64,000 nucleotides of DNA from positions 124,001-188,000 of the forward strand of contig NZ_FSRQ01000001.1 of the NCBI RefSeq assembly GCF_900143185.1. The letters are read 5' to 3'. The stretch comes from Chryseobacterium scophthalmum (lineage in GTDB: Bacteria; Bacteroidota; Bacteroidia; Flavobacteriales; Weeksellaceae). Shown one piece after another: positions 30,055-40,303 of the stretch (position 1 is the first letter of the stretch; the number at the start of each line of letters is the position of its first letter). A program made the translations under genes and the position numbers. The notes under the pieces are model-generated. The model made no database searches. It worked only from the letters and a program-made list of their open reading frames with translations, and was not told the DNA's origin.

Positions 30055-32906
30055 GTTGTTTTTCCAAAATATTCGTTCTTTTATGTTTATGCTTTCAATT
30101 ATTGCATTCTCAATCTAAGGAAATTCAATTCCTGAGCGGGAAAGATTCTGAGCATACCAAAGAATGGGATTTTTGGATAAACGGTGGACGAAAATCAGGA
30201 ATCTGGGATAAAATTAAGGTTCCCTCTCAATGGGAACAGCAGGGTTTTGGCTCATACAATTATGGACGCGATTATGTCACCTACGGCAAAAATTTTAAAT
30301 TCAATGATGAAGTAGGTTTGTACAAACACCAATTTTCAGTTCCAAATTCCTGGAAAGGAAAAACCATCAACATCGTTTTTGAAGGCTCAATGACCGATAC
30401 CGAAGTGAAGATCAACGGAAGATCAGTCGGAGCTATTCATCAAGGTGCGTTTTATGAATTTAAATATGATATTTCAGACAAATTAATTTTTGGAAAAGAA
30501 AATATTCTTGAAGTCAAAGTTTCCAAAATGTCTGCTGATAAATCGGTTAATAATGCAGAACGCCTTGCTGATTATTGGGTTTTAGGAGGAATTTTCCGAC
30601 CTGTTTATTTAGAAGCAACTTCAAAAGAACATATTTCCTGGACAGCGATTGATGCAAAAGCAGACGGAACTTTTCGTTCAAATATTCATTTAAAAGGAAT
30701 CCAATCTGCCAATAATGTAAAGGTCGAAATTTTTGATGCTAAAAATAATTTGGTTGGCGAATCTCAGATTTCAATCCAAAAAAGTGATACTTTAAAACAG
30801 ATTCAGTTTTCCGTTAAAAATCCAAAACTTTGGACGGCGGAAACACCGAATTTGTACAAAGCAAAATTCACTTTAAATAAAAGCAGAAAAACAATCTTTC
30901 AGTCCGACGAAAAATTCGGTTTTCGAACGATAGAAATCAAGAAGGGTGACGGCATTTATATCAACGGAACAAAGGTGAAAATGAAAGGCATCAATCGTCA
31001 CGTTTGGTGGCCGGAAACGGGTAGAGCAGTCAATGAAAACATCGATTTAATGGATGTTCAACTCATCAAAGAAATGAATATGAATGCCGTTCGTTGTTCT
31101 CATTATCCACCCAATAAATCGTTTTTGAAAATTTGCGATTCTCTCGGTTTATATGTTTTGGATGAATTGGCAGGTTGGCAAAAAAAATACAGCACAGAAG
31201 TTGGCAAAAAGTTGGTGAAAGAAATGGTTACAAGAGATGCAAATCATCCTTCGATTATTTTTTGGAGCAATGGAAACGAAGGCGGACATAATTTTGATTT
31301 GGATGCAGAATTTGCAAAATATGATTTATCAAACCGTCCAGTAATTCACGCACATCACAAGCCAGGAAATGCTTTCAACGGAATCGACTGCAATCATTAC
31401 GAAGATTATTACAGTACAAAAAAAATTCTTGAAGGTGAAAATATTTATATGCCGACCGAGTTTTTGCACGCTCAAGACGACGGCGGTGGCGGAACTTCTT
31501 TAGCCGATTATTGGGAACTTCACTGGAATTCTAAAAAAGGAGCTGGTGGTTTTCTCTGGGCGTTTGCGGATGAAGGTTTGGTGAGAACAGATTTTAACAA
31601 TCAGATTGATGTGAACGCTATCAACGCTCCCGACGGAGTTTTGGGTCCACATCGTGAAAAGGAAGGAAGTTTTTATGCGATTCGGGAGATTTACAGTCCG
31701 GTAAAAATTGATTTGAAAACTTTATCAAATGATTTTAATGGAATCATTCCTATTGAAAACCGTTATCATTTTGCGAACTTAAATGAATGCCAGTTTGAAT
31801 GGAAATTAGTTAAGTTTAAAACACCATTTTCATCAGAATCAGGATTTGATTTAGTTAAAATTAGAAAAGTAGAATCTCCAAATATTAAACCAACAGAGAA
31901 AGGAAATATAAATTTGAATCTTCCTCAAAACTGGAGAGAAAGTGAAGCTTTATTATTAACTGCAATAGATAAATTTGGAAAAGAAATTTATACTTGGACT
32001 TGGAAATTGAAGTCAAATGATGAAATTTCAAAACAATTTTCAAAATCTTTAATCCAAGAATTTCCAGTTTTGGTTGTAGAAAATGATTCATTATTTATTT
32101 TAAAATCTGACGAAAAAGAATTTACTTTTGGAAAAAAAGACGGGTTATTAAAAGCTGTTATTTTAGATAAAAAAGGCAAAAAAATGACCTTTAAAAATGG
32201 CCCTGTTTTCGTCAATGGAAAAATGGAATTATCATCCATAAAATCTTTTGCAGAAGGACAAAATCAACTGATTGAAGTCAATTATAAAAACAGAAACAAA
32301 ATAATTTGGAAACTAAATCCAAACGGAATTTTAGAATTAAATTATGAATATTCTTTGTCTGGAGATTATCAATTTGCAGGGGTAAGTTTCGATTATCCTG
32401 AAAACTATGTCATCAATGCAAAGTGGCTCGGAAAAGGACCTTATTATGTTTGGAAAAACAGAACTCAAGGACAAACTTTTAATGTTTGGCAAAACTTAAA
32501 AAACTCAGCAAGAACCGGACAATCTCCGTGGATTTATCCTGAATTCAAAGGATATTTTGATGAGGTTTCTTGGTTACAATTAGATACAGCAGAAGGGAAA
32601 ATAACAGTTGGAACAAAAGAGGAAAAAATGTTCGTCAGACTTTTTGATTTTTACGGAATCTACGGAACAGAAGGTTATCCGAAATTGCCGACAGGAAATA
32701 TCTCATTTTTAGATGCAATCCCTCCTTTAGGAACTGTTTTGGCGTTTAATATTAATGATAAAACGGAAACTTTAGGACCTGAAAGCGAATTGAATCACTT
32801 AAATGGAAAGTTTAAAAGAACTTTATATTTCTATTTTGGATTGCCGGATTTGGGCGATGAAAATAAACAGTTTACAATGCCAAAAGAAAATATTTTAACG
32901 GATTAA
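30051..32906 (+). CDS. secreted glycoside hydrolase family 2 (beta-galactosidase-like)
   Basis: A 951-aa enzyme with a signal peptide, jelly-roll N-terminal domain, immunoglobulin-like domain and TIM barrel. The acid/base Glu is in WSNGNEGG (about 410) and the nucleophile Glu in PTEFLH (about 470). GINRHVWWPETGRA matches the barrel entry of the family. The C-terminal part is like the last domains of large beta-galactosidases. In this locus it would remove galactose from rhamnogalacturonan-I side chains. Start overlaps the GH28 stop; the esterase gene follows after 2 bp. Confidence 0.92.
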   Translation: MSCFSKIFVLLCLCFQLLHSQSKEIQFLSGKDSEHTKEWDFWINGGRKSGIWDKIKVPSQWEQQGFGSYNYGRDYVTYGKNFKFNDEVGLYKHQFSVPNSWKGKTINIVFEGSMTDTEVKINGRSVGAIHQGAFYEFKYDISDKLIFGKENILEVKVSKMSADKSVNNAERLADYWVLGGIFRPVYLEATSKEHISWTAIDAKADGTFRSNIHLKGIQSANNVKVEIFDAKNNLVGESQISIQKSDTLKQIQFSVKNPKLWTAETPNLYKAKFTLNKSRKTIFQSDEKFGFRTIEIKKGDGIYINGTKVKMKGINRHVWWPETGRAVNENIDLMDVQLIKEMNMNAVRCSHYPPNKSFLKICDSLGLYVLDELAGWQKKYSTEVGKKLVKEMVTRDANHPSIIFWSNGNEGGHNFDLDAEFAKYDLSNRPVIHAHHKPGNAFNGIDCNHYEDYYSTKKILEGENIYMPTEFLHAQDDGGGGTSLADYWELHWNSKKGAGGFLWAFADEGLVRTDFNNQIDVNAINAPDGVLGPHREKEGSFYAIREIYSPVKIDLKTLSNDFNGIIPIENRYHFANLNECQFEWKLVKFKTPFSSESGFDLVKIRKVESPNIKPTEKGNINLNLPQNWRESEALLLTAIDKFGKEIYTWTWKLKSNDEISKQFSKSLIQEFPVLVVENDSLFILKSDEKEFTFGKKDGLLKAVILDKKGKKMTFKNGPVFVNGKMELSSIKSFAEGQNQLIEVNYKNRNKIIWKLNPNGILELNYEYSLSGDYQFAGVSFDYPENYVINAKWLGKGPYYVWKNRTQGQTFNVWQNLKNSARTGQSPWIYPEFKGYFDEVSWLQLDTAEGKITVGTKEEKMFVRLFDFYGIYGTEGYPKLPTGNISFLDAIPPLGTVLAFNINDKTETLGPESELNHLNGKFKRTLYFYFGLPDLGDENKQFTMPKENILTD

Positions 32907-32908
32907 TA

Positions 32909-34186
32909 ATGAAAAACGGGTTCTCTTTTTTAATAGTTTTAGTCTGTTCATTATATTTTGGGCAGCAAACCACTTTCAAGTTTGATTTTGGCGGAAACAG
33001 AGTCGAAAAAGGTTTCATTCCGATTACATCAACTTCAAAATTTGACAAAAAAATAGGTTACGGATTTATGGATATTTCTGGCTTAAAATCTGTTGATAAC
33101 GGTGGAAATGCGTTGACGGGAGATTTTATTACAAGTGACAAGCCGTTCTATTTTTCTGTGGTTCTTCCTGAAGGAAATTATGATATTAAACTTAATTTAG
33201 GTGATATAAATGGTACTTCTGAAACAACAGTTCGTGTAGAAAACCGCCGATTGATGTTGAATGATATCAAAACTAAACAAGGCGAAATTGTCGAAAAACA
33301 AATCACTGTTCACGTTAAAGACAGCATTATTAAAAATCAAAACGGCGAAAAAATCGGAATTGTAAAATTAAAACCAAGAGAAAGAAAATATTTACATTGG
33401 GATAATTTGTTAACAATTGAATTCAATGATAAAGCTCCAAAGGTTTGCTCAGTCATCATTCAACCCAACAAAACGGCGAAAACTATTTATTTAACGGGAG
33501 ATTCAACGGTTGTGGATGCGCAATATGAACCGTGGGCTTCGTGGGGACAAATATTACCGTATTTTTTCGTTCCGAATGAAGTGGTAATTGCCAATTATGC
33601 CGAAAGTGGAGAAACCTTAAAAGCCTTTGAAGACCGCCATCGAATCGATAAAATCTGGAATAAAATAAAACCGGGAGATTATTTGTTCATTCAATTTGGA
33701 CACAATGACCAAAAAGCAGGAAACAGCACAAAATCCGGTTACAGAAAAAGATTAAAAGAGTGGATTTTAAAAGCCAAAGAATTAGGTGCAATTCCTGTTT
33801 TGGTAACTTCGATGAATCGCAGAGTTTTTGATGACAATAATAGAATAGTCAATACTTTAGACGATTTTCCTGATGCAATGCGGGAAACTGCAAAGGAAGA
33901 AAAAGTTGATTTAATCGATTTAAACAAATTAAGCAAAACATTGTTCGAAGCATTGGGACCTGAAAAAGCGAAGAAAGCATTTGTTCATTATCCCGCAAAC
34001 GCTTATCCCAATCAACCGAATGCTTTGGCAGACGATACACATTTTAATCCTTACGGAGCTTATGAATTGGCGAAATGTGTAGTAAAATCTATCATTGACC
34101 AAAACTTGCCTTTAAAGAAATATATTTCAAAAATTGAGAAAAATTTTAACCCCAATAAACCCGATGATGTTGAGAAATTCCATTGA
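32909..34186 (+). CDS. rhamnogalacturonan acetylesterase, SGNH/CE12 type, with N-terminal beta-sandwich
   Basis: A 425-aa secreted esterase. An N-terminal domain (about 20-160, FKFDFGGNRVEKGF) looks like the galactose-binding-like sandwich found in many CE12 proteins. The SGNH domain has the catalytic Ser in GDSTV (about 199), the oxyanion Asn in FGHND (about 265) and the Asp/His pair in DDTHFNP near 375. It would remove acetyl groups from galacturonate so that lyase and hydrolases can act. A second, shorter esterase lies at 40304. Confidence 0.9.
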   Translation: MKNGFSFLIVLVCSLYFGQQTTFKFDFGGNRVEKGFIPITSTSKFDKKIGYGFMDISGLKSVDNGGNALTGDFITSDKPFYFSVVLPEGNYDIKLNLGDINGTSETTVRVENRRLMLNDIKTKQGEIVEKQITVHVKDSIIKNQNGEKIGIVKLKPRERKYLHWDNLLTIEFNDKAPKVCSVIIQPNKTAKTIYLTGDSTVVDAQYEPWASWGQILPYFFVPNEVVIANYAESGETLKAFEDRHRIDKIWNKIKPGDYLFIQFGHNDQKAGNSTKSGYRKRLKEWILKAKELGAIPVLVTSMNRRVFDDNNRIVNTLDDFPDAMRETAKEEKVDLIDLNKLSKTLFEALGPEKAKKAFVHYPANAYPNQPNALADDTHFNPYGAYELAKCVVKSIIDQNLPLKKYISKIEKNFNPNKPDDVEKFH

Positions 34187-34466
34187 CCCGAATCTATTTT
34201 TATGGAATCTTTAAAACCCGATGGAAATTAATGTTTAACTATAACTCGCTCCGTAGGAGCGAAATCTGTGTAGAACAAATAGTATGATAGAAAGAAGAGA
34301 ACTCCGTAGGAGTTCAATCTTAAAAACTAATAAATTGGCTTGGAATAAGAATCATTAAGATAAGGCTAAAATCTTTATTTCTTAATGTTGAAATAAAACA
34401 AAAAACTTTAATTTTTTAAAACTTAAGTGCTTAAAACCTTTGTGGTTAAATTTAAAAGTTGAAAAA
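34187..34466. other. 280-bp gap with REP-like element
   Basis: Holds the two-hairpin repeat at 34248-34314 and, just before the next gene, a TTTGTGGTTAAA stretch that resembles sequences ahead of other genes of this locus (near 51740). No gene seen. Confidence 0.5.
34248..34314. repeat. REP-like two-hairpin element, copy 1
   Basis: GCTCCGTAGGAGC (34248-34260), a conserved ATCTGTGTAGAA, a variable spacer, then AACTCCGTAGGAGTT (34300-34314). Same layout as 58925-58988. Short dispersed palindromic repeats of this kind are common between genes of Flavobacteriia. Confidence 0.75.
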
Positions 34467-37238
34467 ATGAAATTTAAAAATATCATAAAACTCAGCGTCA
34501 TCTGTTTCGCCTTTGGAAATCTTTCCGCACAAAATCCCTGGCCAAAAACTACCGAGACCGCAAAACCGTGGACGCGTTGGTGGTGGATGGGAAGTGCCGT
34601 TGACGAAAAAGGTTTAGACAAACAATTGACAACACTTTCTAAAGCAGGTTTTGGTGGAGTGGAAATTGTCCCGATTTACGGTGCAAAAGGTTTTGAAAAT
34701 AAATACATCAATTATCTTTCGCCAGAATGGATGAAAATGTTACAGTTCACGACGAACAAAGCAAAAAGCTTACAAATGGGTGTTGATATGGCGGTCGGAA
34801 CGGGTTGGCCAATTGGTGGACTGCAAGTCACCGAAAATGACGCGGCGACCAAGATGATTGTTCAAAAGTACGAGATTCAATCAAATGAAAAATTTTCAGA
34901 AAAGATTGTTTTAAAGGACGGAAAACAGAAGAATTTAAAAACAATAAAGCTGGACATTATAACCGCTTACAATGAAAAAAACGAAGCAGTTGTTTTAACT
35001 GATAAAGTAAATGACGATGGCGTTTTAGATTGGAAATCAGGTTCTGGAAAATGGACAATCTACGCAGTTTTTATTGGTAAAACTTTACAAAAAGTAAAAC
35101 GTGCAGCTCCGGGTGGAGAAGGCTATACTTTAGACCATTTTTCACCAAATGCCACAAAAGATTATCTGAAAACTTTCGATAAAGCTTTTGGAAATTCTAA
35201 CTACGGAATCCGTTCTTTTTTCAATGATAGTTACGAAGTCTACAATGCAGACTGGACGGCTGATTTTAAAGATGAATTTAAGAAAAGAAGAGGATACGAT
35301 TTTAGTCCATACATCAAATATTTGGTGAGTGATGAGGAAAGTGAGATTTCCGGCAGAATAAAATCAGATTACAGGGAAACGCTGAGCGAATTGATTTTAA
35401 ACAATTTTACAAAAGATTTTACCAATTGGGCACATTCTAAAAACTCAAAAAACACCAATCAGGCGCACGGTTCGCCAGGAAATTTATTGGATTTATATGC
35501 TGCTGTAGATATTCCAGAATCTGAAACTTTTGGAAGTACAAAATTCGATATTCAGGGCTTGAGAAGAAATCTGGAAGATATTAACACGAAAGAAGTTCCT
35601 GATATCAATATGCTGAAATTTGCGTCTTCGGCAGCCAATATTACCGGAAAACCTTTGATTTCCAATGAATCGTTTACTTGGCTAACAGAGCATTTTAAAA
35701 CGTCTTGGTCACAGGTAAAACCGGAAGCAGAGCAAATTTTTTTGTCAGGAATTAATCATCTATTTTATCACGGAACGACTTATACACCTGCAGATGTTAA
35801 ATTTCCGGGGTGGTTGTTTTATGCCTCAACCAATTTTGTTCCTGAAAATAGTTTGTGGCCGAATATTAAAGGATTGAATTCTTACATCGAAAGAACTCAA
35901 TCTGTTTTACAAAGTGGAAAATCAGATAATGAAATCCTGATGTACTGGCCGGTTTACGACCAATGGGCGAGTCCGAAAGGGAAAGATGTAGCATTCAAAA
36001 TTCACAATATTGAAAAATGGTTGCATCCGACTGTATTTTATGAAAATCTTGAGAAATTAGGAAAATCAGGGTATTCTCTGGATATGATTTCTGATAAAAT
36101 GATTTCTGAAGCGAAGTTTGAAAATCAGAATATTCAGGTTTCGAAAAATGGTGGTTCTTACAAGGTTTTAATTATTCCTCAACTGAACTATTTCTCTGAA
36201 TCTACTTTAAAAAACATCCTGAATTTAGCTCAAAATGGAGCTTCTGTAATTTTTCAAAATGAGCCGAAAGATGTTCCCGGATTTTTTGAAGTCGAGAAAA
36301 GAAGAGGTGAATTACATTTTTTATTGGCTAAAATTCCTTTTCAACAAAATGGAAATCTAAAATCAGCAACATTCGGAAAGGGGAAAATTCTCCTGAGTTC
36401 TGATGTTGAAAACGCGTTGGAATTTTTAAAAATCGAAAGAGAAAAATTGACCGATACCGGATTGAAATTCGTTAGAAGAAAGTTTGATGGCGGGAAATAT
36501 TATTATATTGTTAATCACACTTCAAAAGAAATCAATCAGTTTGTTCCTTTGAATTATTTAGGAAAACAATTTGCATTGATGAATCCTGAAAATGGCGATT
36601 TCGGAGTTGCCGAAATTCAGAATAATTCGGTGAAAGTTCAGCTAAAATCAGGAGGATCTTTAATTATAAAAGCTTCAGAAATTCCGGATAATTCAATTTC
36701 AAAATGGAAATATATTGAGAAAACTGATGCACCAATTGTTTTAGATCAAGCTTGGCAACTGAGTTTCAAAGAAGGTGGACCTGAACTTCCGAAGTCAAGA
36801 TCAATTGAAAAGCTTCAACCTTGGACAAATTTCACAGAAGATGCTTCAACACAGAGTTTTTCAGGAACAGGAGTTTATACAACTTCATTTAAATTAAATA
36901 AAAAAGCAGACGATTTTGTGATGAAATTCGACAAATTGTTTGAAAGTGCAAAAGTCATCATCAATGGACAAGATGCGGGAATTGTGTGGAGCAATCCTTT
37001 TGAAATCAACATTGGAAAATATCTGAAAAAAGGGAAAAACACGATTCAAATTGAAGTATCTAATCTGATGGCGAACCGAATTCGCTTTATGGATCAAAAT
37101 AAAATTCAATGGAGAAATTATCACGAAATTAATTTTGTGAATATTGATTATAAAGCTTTTGATGCATCGAATTGGAAAGTTCAACCTTCCGGTCTTGATG
37201 GAAATATTCAATTAATCCCAATCCATTATTCAAAATAA
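34467..37238 (+). CDS. secreted alpha-L-rhamnosidase, GH106-like
   Basis: A 923-aa protein. The ATG at 34467 begins a clear signal peptide (MKFKNIIKLSVICFAFGN), preferred over an in-frame TTG at 34440. The N-terminus PWTRWWWMGSAVDEKGLDKQL and AGFGGVEIVPIYG are typical of GH106 rhamnosidases. A C-terminal beta-sandwich (about 770-915) ends the protein. It would release L-rhamnose from rhamnogalacturonan fragments and feed the rhamnose pathway downstream. The next gene follows after 9 bp. Confidence 0.9.
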   Translation: MKFKNIIKLSVICFAFGNLSAQNPWPKTTETAKPWTRWWWMGSAVDEKGLDKQLTTLSKAGFGGVEIVPIYGAKGFENKYINYLSPEWMKMLQFTTNKAKSLQMGVDMAVGTGWPIGGLQVTENDAATKMIVQKYEIQSNEKFSEKIVLKDGKQKNLKTIKLDIITAYNEKNEAVVLTDKVNDDGVLDWKSGSGKWTIYAVFIGKTLQKVKRAAPGGEGYTLDHFSPNATKDYLKTFDKAFGNSNYGIRSFFNDSYEVYNADWTADFKDEFKKRRGYDFSPYIKYLVSDEESEISGRIKSDYRETLSELILNNFTKDFTNWAHSKNSKNTNQAHGSPGNLLDLYAAVDIPESETFGSTKFDIQGLRRNLEDINTKEVPDINMLKFASSAANITGKPLISNESFTWLTEHFKTSWSQVKPEAEQIFLSGINHLFYHGTTYTPADVKFPGWLFYASTNFVPENSLWPNIKGLNSYIERTQSVLQSGKSDNEILMYWPVYDQWASPKGKDVAFKIHNIEKWLHPTVFYENLEKLGKSGYSLDMISDKMISEAKFENQNIQVSKNGGSYKVLIIPQLNYFSESTLKNILNLAQNGASVIFQNEPKDVPGFFEVEKRRGELHFLLAKIPFQQNGNLKSATFGKGKILLSSDVENALEFLKIEREKLTDTGLKFVRRKFDGGKYYYIVNHTSKEINQFVPLNYLGKQFALMNPENGDFGVAEIQNNSVKVQLKSGGSLIIKASEIPDNSISKWKYIEKTDAPIVLDQAWQLSFKEGGPELPKSRSIEKLQPWTNFTEDASTQSFSGTGVYTTSFKLNKKADDFVMKFDKLFESAKVIINGQDAGIVWSNPFEINIGKYLKKGKNTIQIEVSNLMANRIRFMDQNKIQWRNYHEINFVNIDYKAFDASNWKVQPSGLDGNIQLIPIHYSK

Positions 37239-37247
37239 AAATTAATT

Positions 37248-38051
37248 ATGGCTAAAAATATTATAAGATCATTCGTTGTAGGGACTTTGCTGACCGTCGG
37301 TTTTGCCAATGCTCAACAGAAACCGAAAGTTATTTTAGATAACTTTTTCAACAATGAGAAAAGAGAAAACAAAGAAACAAAAACCTTAGAATCTTGGCAT
37401 TACACGTGGAATGATACCACCAACGGAGGGTTTTCTCTGTTAGGAGAAATCTTCCAAAAGCAAGGCGCAGAGATCAGCACTTTAACGACCGCTCCATCAA
37501 AAAATGACTTAAAAAATGCCAATGTCTACATCATCGTTGATGCGGATATCGACAAAGAAGCATACGGCGGAAAAGCGAATTTAGTCGATGCCAAATCCAT
37601 TAAAAACCTCGTGAAATGGGTTGAAAAAGGAGGTGTTCTGGTTTTATTGAGCAATGACAAAGGAAATTCCGAGTTTGAAAATTTCAATAAGCTGGCAAAT
37701 AAATTAGGAATTCATTTCAATGAAGACAGTTACAACCGAGTTCAGAAAAGAGAATTTGAGCAAGGAAAAGTAATGGTTCCCAAAGGAAACGAAATTTTCT
37801 CCGAACAGAAATTATATATGAAGGAAGTAGCGACAGTTTCCGTGAAAAGTCCAGCGAAAGAATTGCTCTCTGCGGAAGGCAAAAATATCGCAGCCATCGC
37901 AAAGATTGGCAAAGGAACCGTTTTCGCATTGGGCGACCCGTGGTGCTACAACGAATATATCGACGGGAAAAAACTACCTGCAGATTTCACGAATTATCAG
38001 GGGACTGAAGAATGGGTAAAGTGGTTGCTGAAGCAGACTTCTACGAAATAA
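37248..38051 (+). CDS. secreted DUF4350-type protein
   Basis: A 267-aa protein with a signal peptide (residues 1-22). It contains a Rossmann-like domain reminiscent of class I glutamine amidotransferases (VYIIVDADID, WVEKGGVLVLLSNDKGN) but no catalytic Cys nucleophile is apparent. DUF4350 domains occur next to or fused with unsaturated rhamnogalacturonyl hydrolases, consistent with this locus. A carbohydrate-binding or accessory role is inferred; no enzyme activity can be claimed. Confidence 0.7.
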   Translation: MAKNIIRSFVVGTLLTVGFANAQQKPKVILDNFFNNEKRENKETKTLESWHYTWNDTTNGGFSLLGEIFQKQGAEISTLTTAPSKNDLKNANVYIIVDADIDKEAYGGKANLVDAKSIKNLVKWVEKGGVLVLLSNDKGNSEFENFNKLANKLGIHFNEDSYNRVQKREFEQGKVMVPKGNEIFSEQKLYMKEVATVSVKSPAKELLSAEGKNIAAIAKIGKGTVFALGDPWCYNEYIDGKKLPADFTNYQGTEEWVKWLLKQTSTK

Positions 38052-38091
38052 TTGAATTTGCGCAATCGGTTGAACTAAGGTCATTAAATTG

Positions 38092-38210
38092 ATTTGGGCA
38101 GCTTTTTCCGCCCTCCGTTCCCGCTTTTTTGCTCGTCGTACCTCCTCGCAAAAAGAGCTCCACTCAGGTCGGGCTGCAAGAAATCGAGGAACGAGATTCA
38201 TCGATTCAAA
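38092..38210. repeat. dispersed repeat family A, copy 1
   Basis: Closely matches 51424-51561, including CCGCCCTCCGTTCCCGCTTT and GAGCTCCACTCAGGTCGGGC. Internal inverted segments (GCTTTTTTGC with GCAAAAAGAGC) suggest it folds when transcribed. Not coding. Confidence 0.8.
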
Positions 38211-38248
38211 GTGAAAATAAAGCATTAGAGATAGATTCAATGCAAAAA

Positions 38249-38280
38249 TCCTTGTCAAGGTTCAAAACCTTGACAAGGAT
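38249..38280. repeat. palindromic repeat family B, copy 1
   Basis: ATCCTTGTCAAGGTT pairs with AACCTTGACAAGGAT around a tiny loop. The same palindrome is at 51686-51714. Confidence 0.8.
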
Positions 38281-38323
38281 TGGGATCAAAAATGATTAAA
38301 ATCAATAGGAACGGGCATATCAT

Positions 38324-38341
38324 TCTGAGCTTGTCGAAGGA
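38324..38341. repeat. short repeat TCTGAGCTTGTCGAAGGA
   Basis: Identical motif is inserted inside repeat family A copy 2 (51472-51489). It is a widespread intergenic motif in Bacteroidota. Confidence 0.7.
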
Positions 38342-38416
38342 AGCCGTTTAAAAAAATGAAGTTTCAAATTCGGCTTTAGCCAAAACATAAAAATAATTAG
38401 ATATTGATATAGAATT

Positions 38417-40297
38417 ATGAAAATCAAATATATCTTCATTACATCCGCCCTTTTTCTTTCGCAAACAATTTTTGCTCAAAGACAAATGGAATATCTGAAA
38501 AGAGGAATTGTTGCAATACCTTCAGAATCTGACGTTTTTGTAAGTTGGCGTTTGTTGGGAACAGAAGCTCAGAATACACAATTTGATTTGTACCGAACGG
38601 AAAATAATTCAACCATAAAATTGAATTCAAAACCGTTGCTTAACGAAACCAATTTTTTAGATAAAACTGCAGACAAAGGAAAGAATTATACTTATTTTGT
38701 TAAATCTAATACCAAAAACCAGGAAGTTGACCAGGATTTTGCAAAATACAAAGCAAATCAAAAACCTTATTTTTCAATTCCATTAAAAACTCCGGAAGGG
38801 TACACTCCGAATGATGCATCGGTTGCTGATTTGGATGGCGACGGAGAATATGAGATTATTCTTCATCAAACCGGAAGATCAAAAGATAACAGCCAGAAAG
38901 GGATGACTGATGAGCCAATTATTCAGGCTTATAAAATGAATGGAACTTTTTTGTGGGAAATTAATTTAGGCAAAAATATCAGAGAAGGAGCGCATTACAC
39001 GCAGTTTTTAGTTTATGATTTAGACCAGGACGGAAAAGCGGAAGTAGTAATGAAAACCGCTGATGGAAGCAAAGACGGAAAAGGAAAATTTATTGGTGAC
39101 CCAACCAAAAATTACGTCAATGAAAACGGAATGATTCTTTCCGGACCGGAATATTTGACGATTTTTAATGGAGAAACTGGTGAGGAAATTCATACTGTCA
39201 ATTATGAAGTTCCAAGATTTGCAGGAAGTTTAAATCCAACCAATGAAGAAATGACTGAAACTTGGGGCGATGCAAAAGGGAACCGTATCGATCGATTTTT
39301 GGGAGCTGTTGCTTATTTGGACGGAAAAACGCCGAGTGTAATTATGTCGAGAGGATATTACACACGAACTGCAATTGCAGCCTGGAATTTTAAAGATAAA
39401 AAATTGAGCCTTCGCTGGCTTTTTGATACCGAAAGTTCGGAAGAAAATAAAAAATATCGTGGACAGGGAAATCACAATTTGAGCATTGCAGATGTAGATA
39501 ATGACGGAAAAGACGAAATTATTTTTGGTGCAATGACGGTGGATGACAATGGAAAAGTTTTAAACAGCACAGGTTATGGTCACGGTGACGCTTTACACGT
39601 TGGAGATCTCGATCCATCAAATCCCGGACTGGAAATTTTTGATATTCAGGAAAGATTTGATGATGCGGGAGCACATTTCAGAGACGGAAAAACAGGAAAA
39701 GTTTTATGGAAATTACCTTCTACAGTTTATAGTAAAGCAGGTAAATTTCAGGGACCGGGAAGAGGTTTGTCTTTAAATATTGATCCTCGTCATGAAGGTT
39801 CAGAATCTTGGGCAGCCGGAGCAGGTTTGAAAGGTGTTTACAATACAAAAGGAAAAAAAATCAGCGAAAAAAATCCTCCTGCCAATATGGGGATTTATTG
39901 GGACGGAGATTTTTTAAGCGAAATTTTAGACGGAACAGTTGTTTCAAAATGGGACTGGAAAAAAGAAAAATCGAATCTAATTTTTGATGCTAAAAATTTT
40001 CAGTGCGAATCTAATAACGGAACAAAGAAAAATCCATCTCTGGTTGCAGATCTATTTGGCGATTGGCGTGAAGAAGTAATGTACAGAACAGCTGATAACA
40101 AGGAATTGAGAATTTTTTCTACAACAATTCCTACCAAGCACAGATTGTATACTTTGATGCACAATTCACAATATCGTTTGAGTATTGTTTGGCAAAATGT
40201 AGGCTACAATCAGCCACCGCATACCGATTATTATCTGGATGAATCGGTGAAAGAAATTCCGAAACCCAATATTTATACGGTAATTCCTAAAAAATAA
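38417..40297 (+). CDS. rhamnogalacturonan lyase, PL11-like
   Basis: A 626-aa secreted lyase with a signal peptide ending near residue 20. The sequence follows the PL11 pattern: an N-terminal beta-domain (MEYLKRGIVAIPSESDVFVSW), then a beta-propeller whose blades carry calcium-binding loops such as VADLDGDGEYEI, YDLDQDGKAEV and IADVDNDGKDEI. It would cut rhamnogalacturonan-I between rhamnose and galacturonate by beta-elimination, leaving unsaturated ends for the GH105 enzyme downstream. The esterase gene follows after 6 bp. Confidence 0.93.
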   Translation: MKIKYIFITSALFLSQTIFAQRQMEYLKRGIVAIPSESDVFVSWRLLGTEAQNTQFDLYRTENNSTIKLNSKPLLNETNFLDKTADKGKNYTYFVKSNTKNQEVDQDFAKYKANQKPYFSIPLKTPEGYTPNDASVADLDGDGEYEIILHQTGRSKDNSQKGMTDEPIIQAYKMNGTFLWEINLGKNIREGAHYTQFLVYDLDQDGKAEVVMKTADGSKDGKGKFIGDPTKNYVNENGMILSGPEYLTIFNGETGEEIHTVNYEVPRFAGSLNPTNEEMTETWGDAKGNRIDRFLGAVAYLDGKTPSVIMSRGYYTRTAIAAWNFKDKKLSLRWLFDTESSEENKKYRGQGNHNLSIADVDNDGKDEIIFGAMTVDDNGKVLNSTGYGHGDALHVGDLDPSNPGLEIFDIQERFDDAGAHFRDGKTGKVLWKLPSTVYSKAGKFQGPGRGLSLNIDPRHEGSESWAAGAGLKGVYNTKGKKISEKNPPANMGIYWDGDFLSEILDGTVVSKWDWKKEKSNLIFDAKNFQCESNNGTKKNPSLVADLFGDWREEVMYRTADNKELRIFSTTIPTKHRLYTLMHNSQYRLSIVWQNVGYNQPPHTDYYLDESVKEIPKPNIYTVIPKK

Positions 40298-40303
40298 TCA
40301 ATT

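Larger units (their letters stand above)
38052..38416. other. 365-bp gap made of stacked repeats
   Basis: No gene. It holds a 119-bp repeat (38092-38210), a 32-bp palindrome (38249-38280) and a TCTGAGCTTGTCGAAGGA motif (38324-38341), each with a relative at 51424-51714. Confidence 0.7.

Noticed and set aside
37974..38258. 94-aa minus-strand ORF
   Set aside because: It runs over the dispersed repeat family A, which is clearly non-coding because the second copy at 51424 does not keep the frame.
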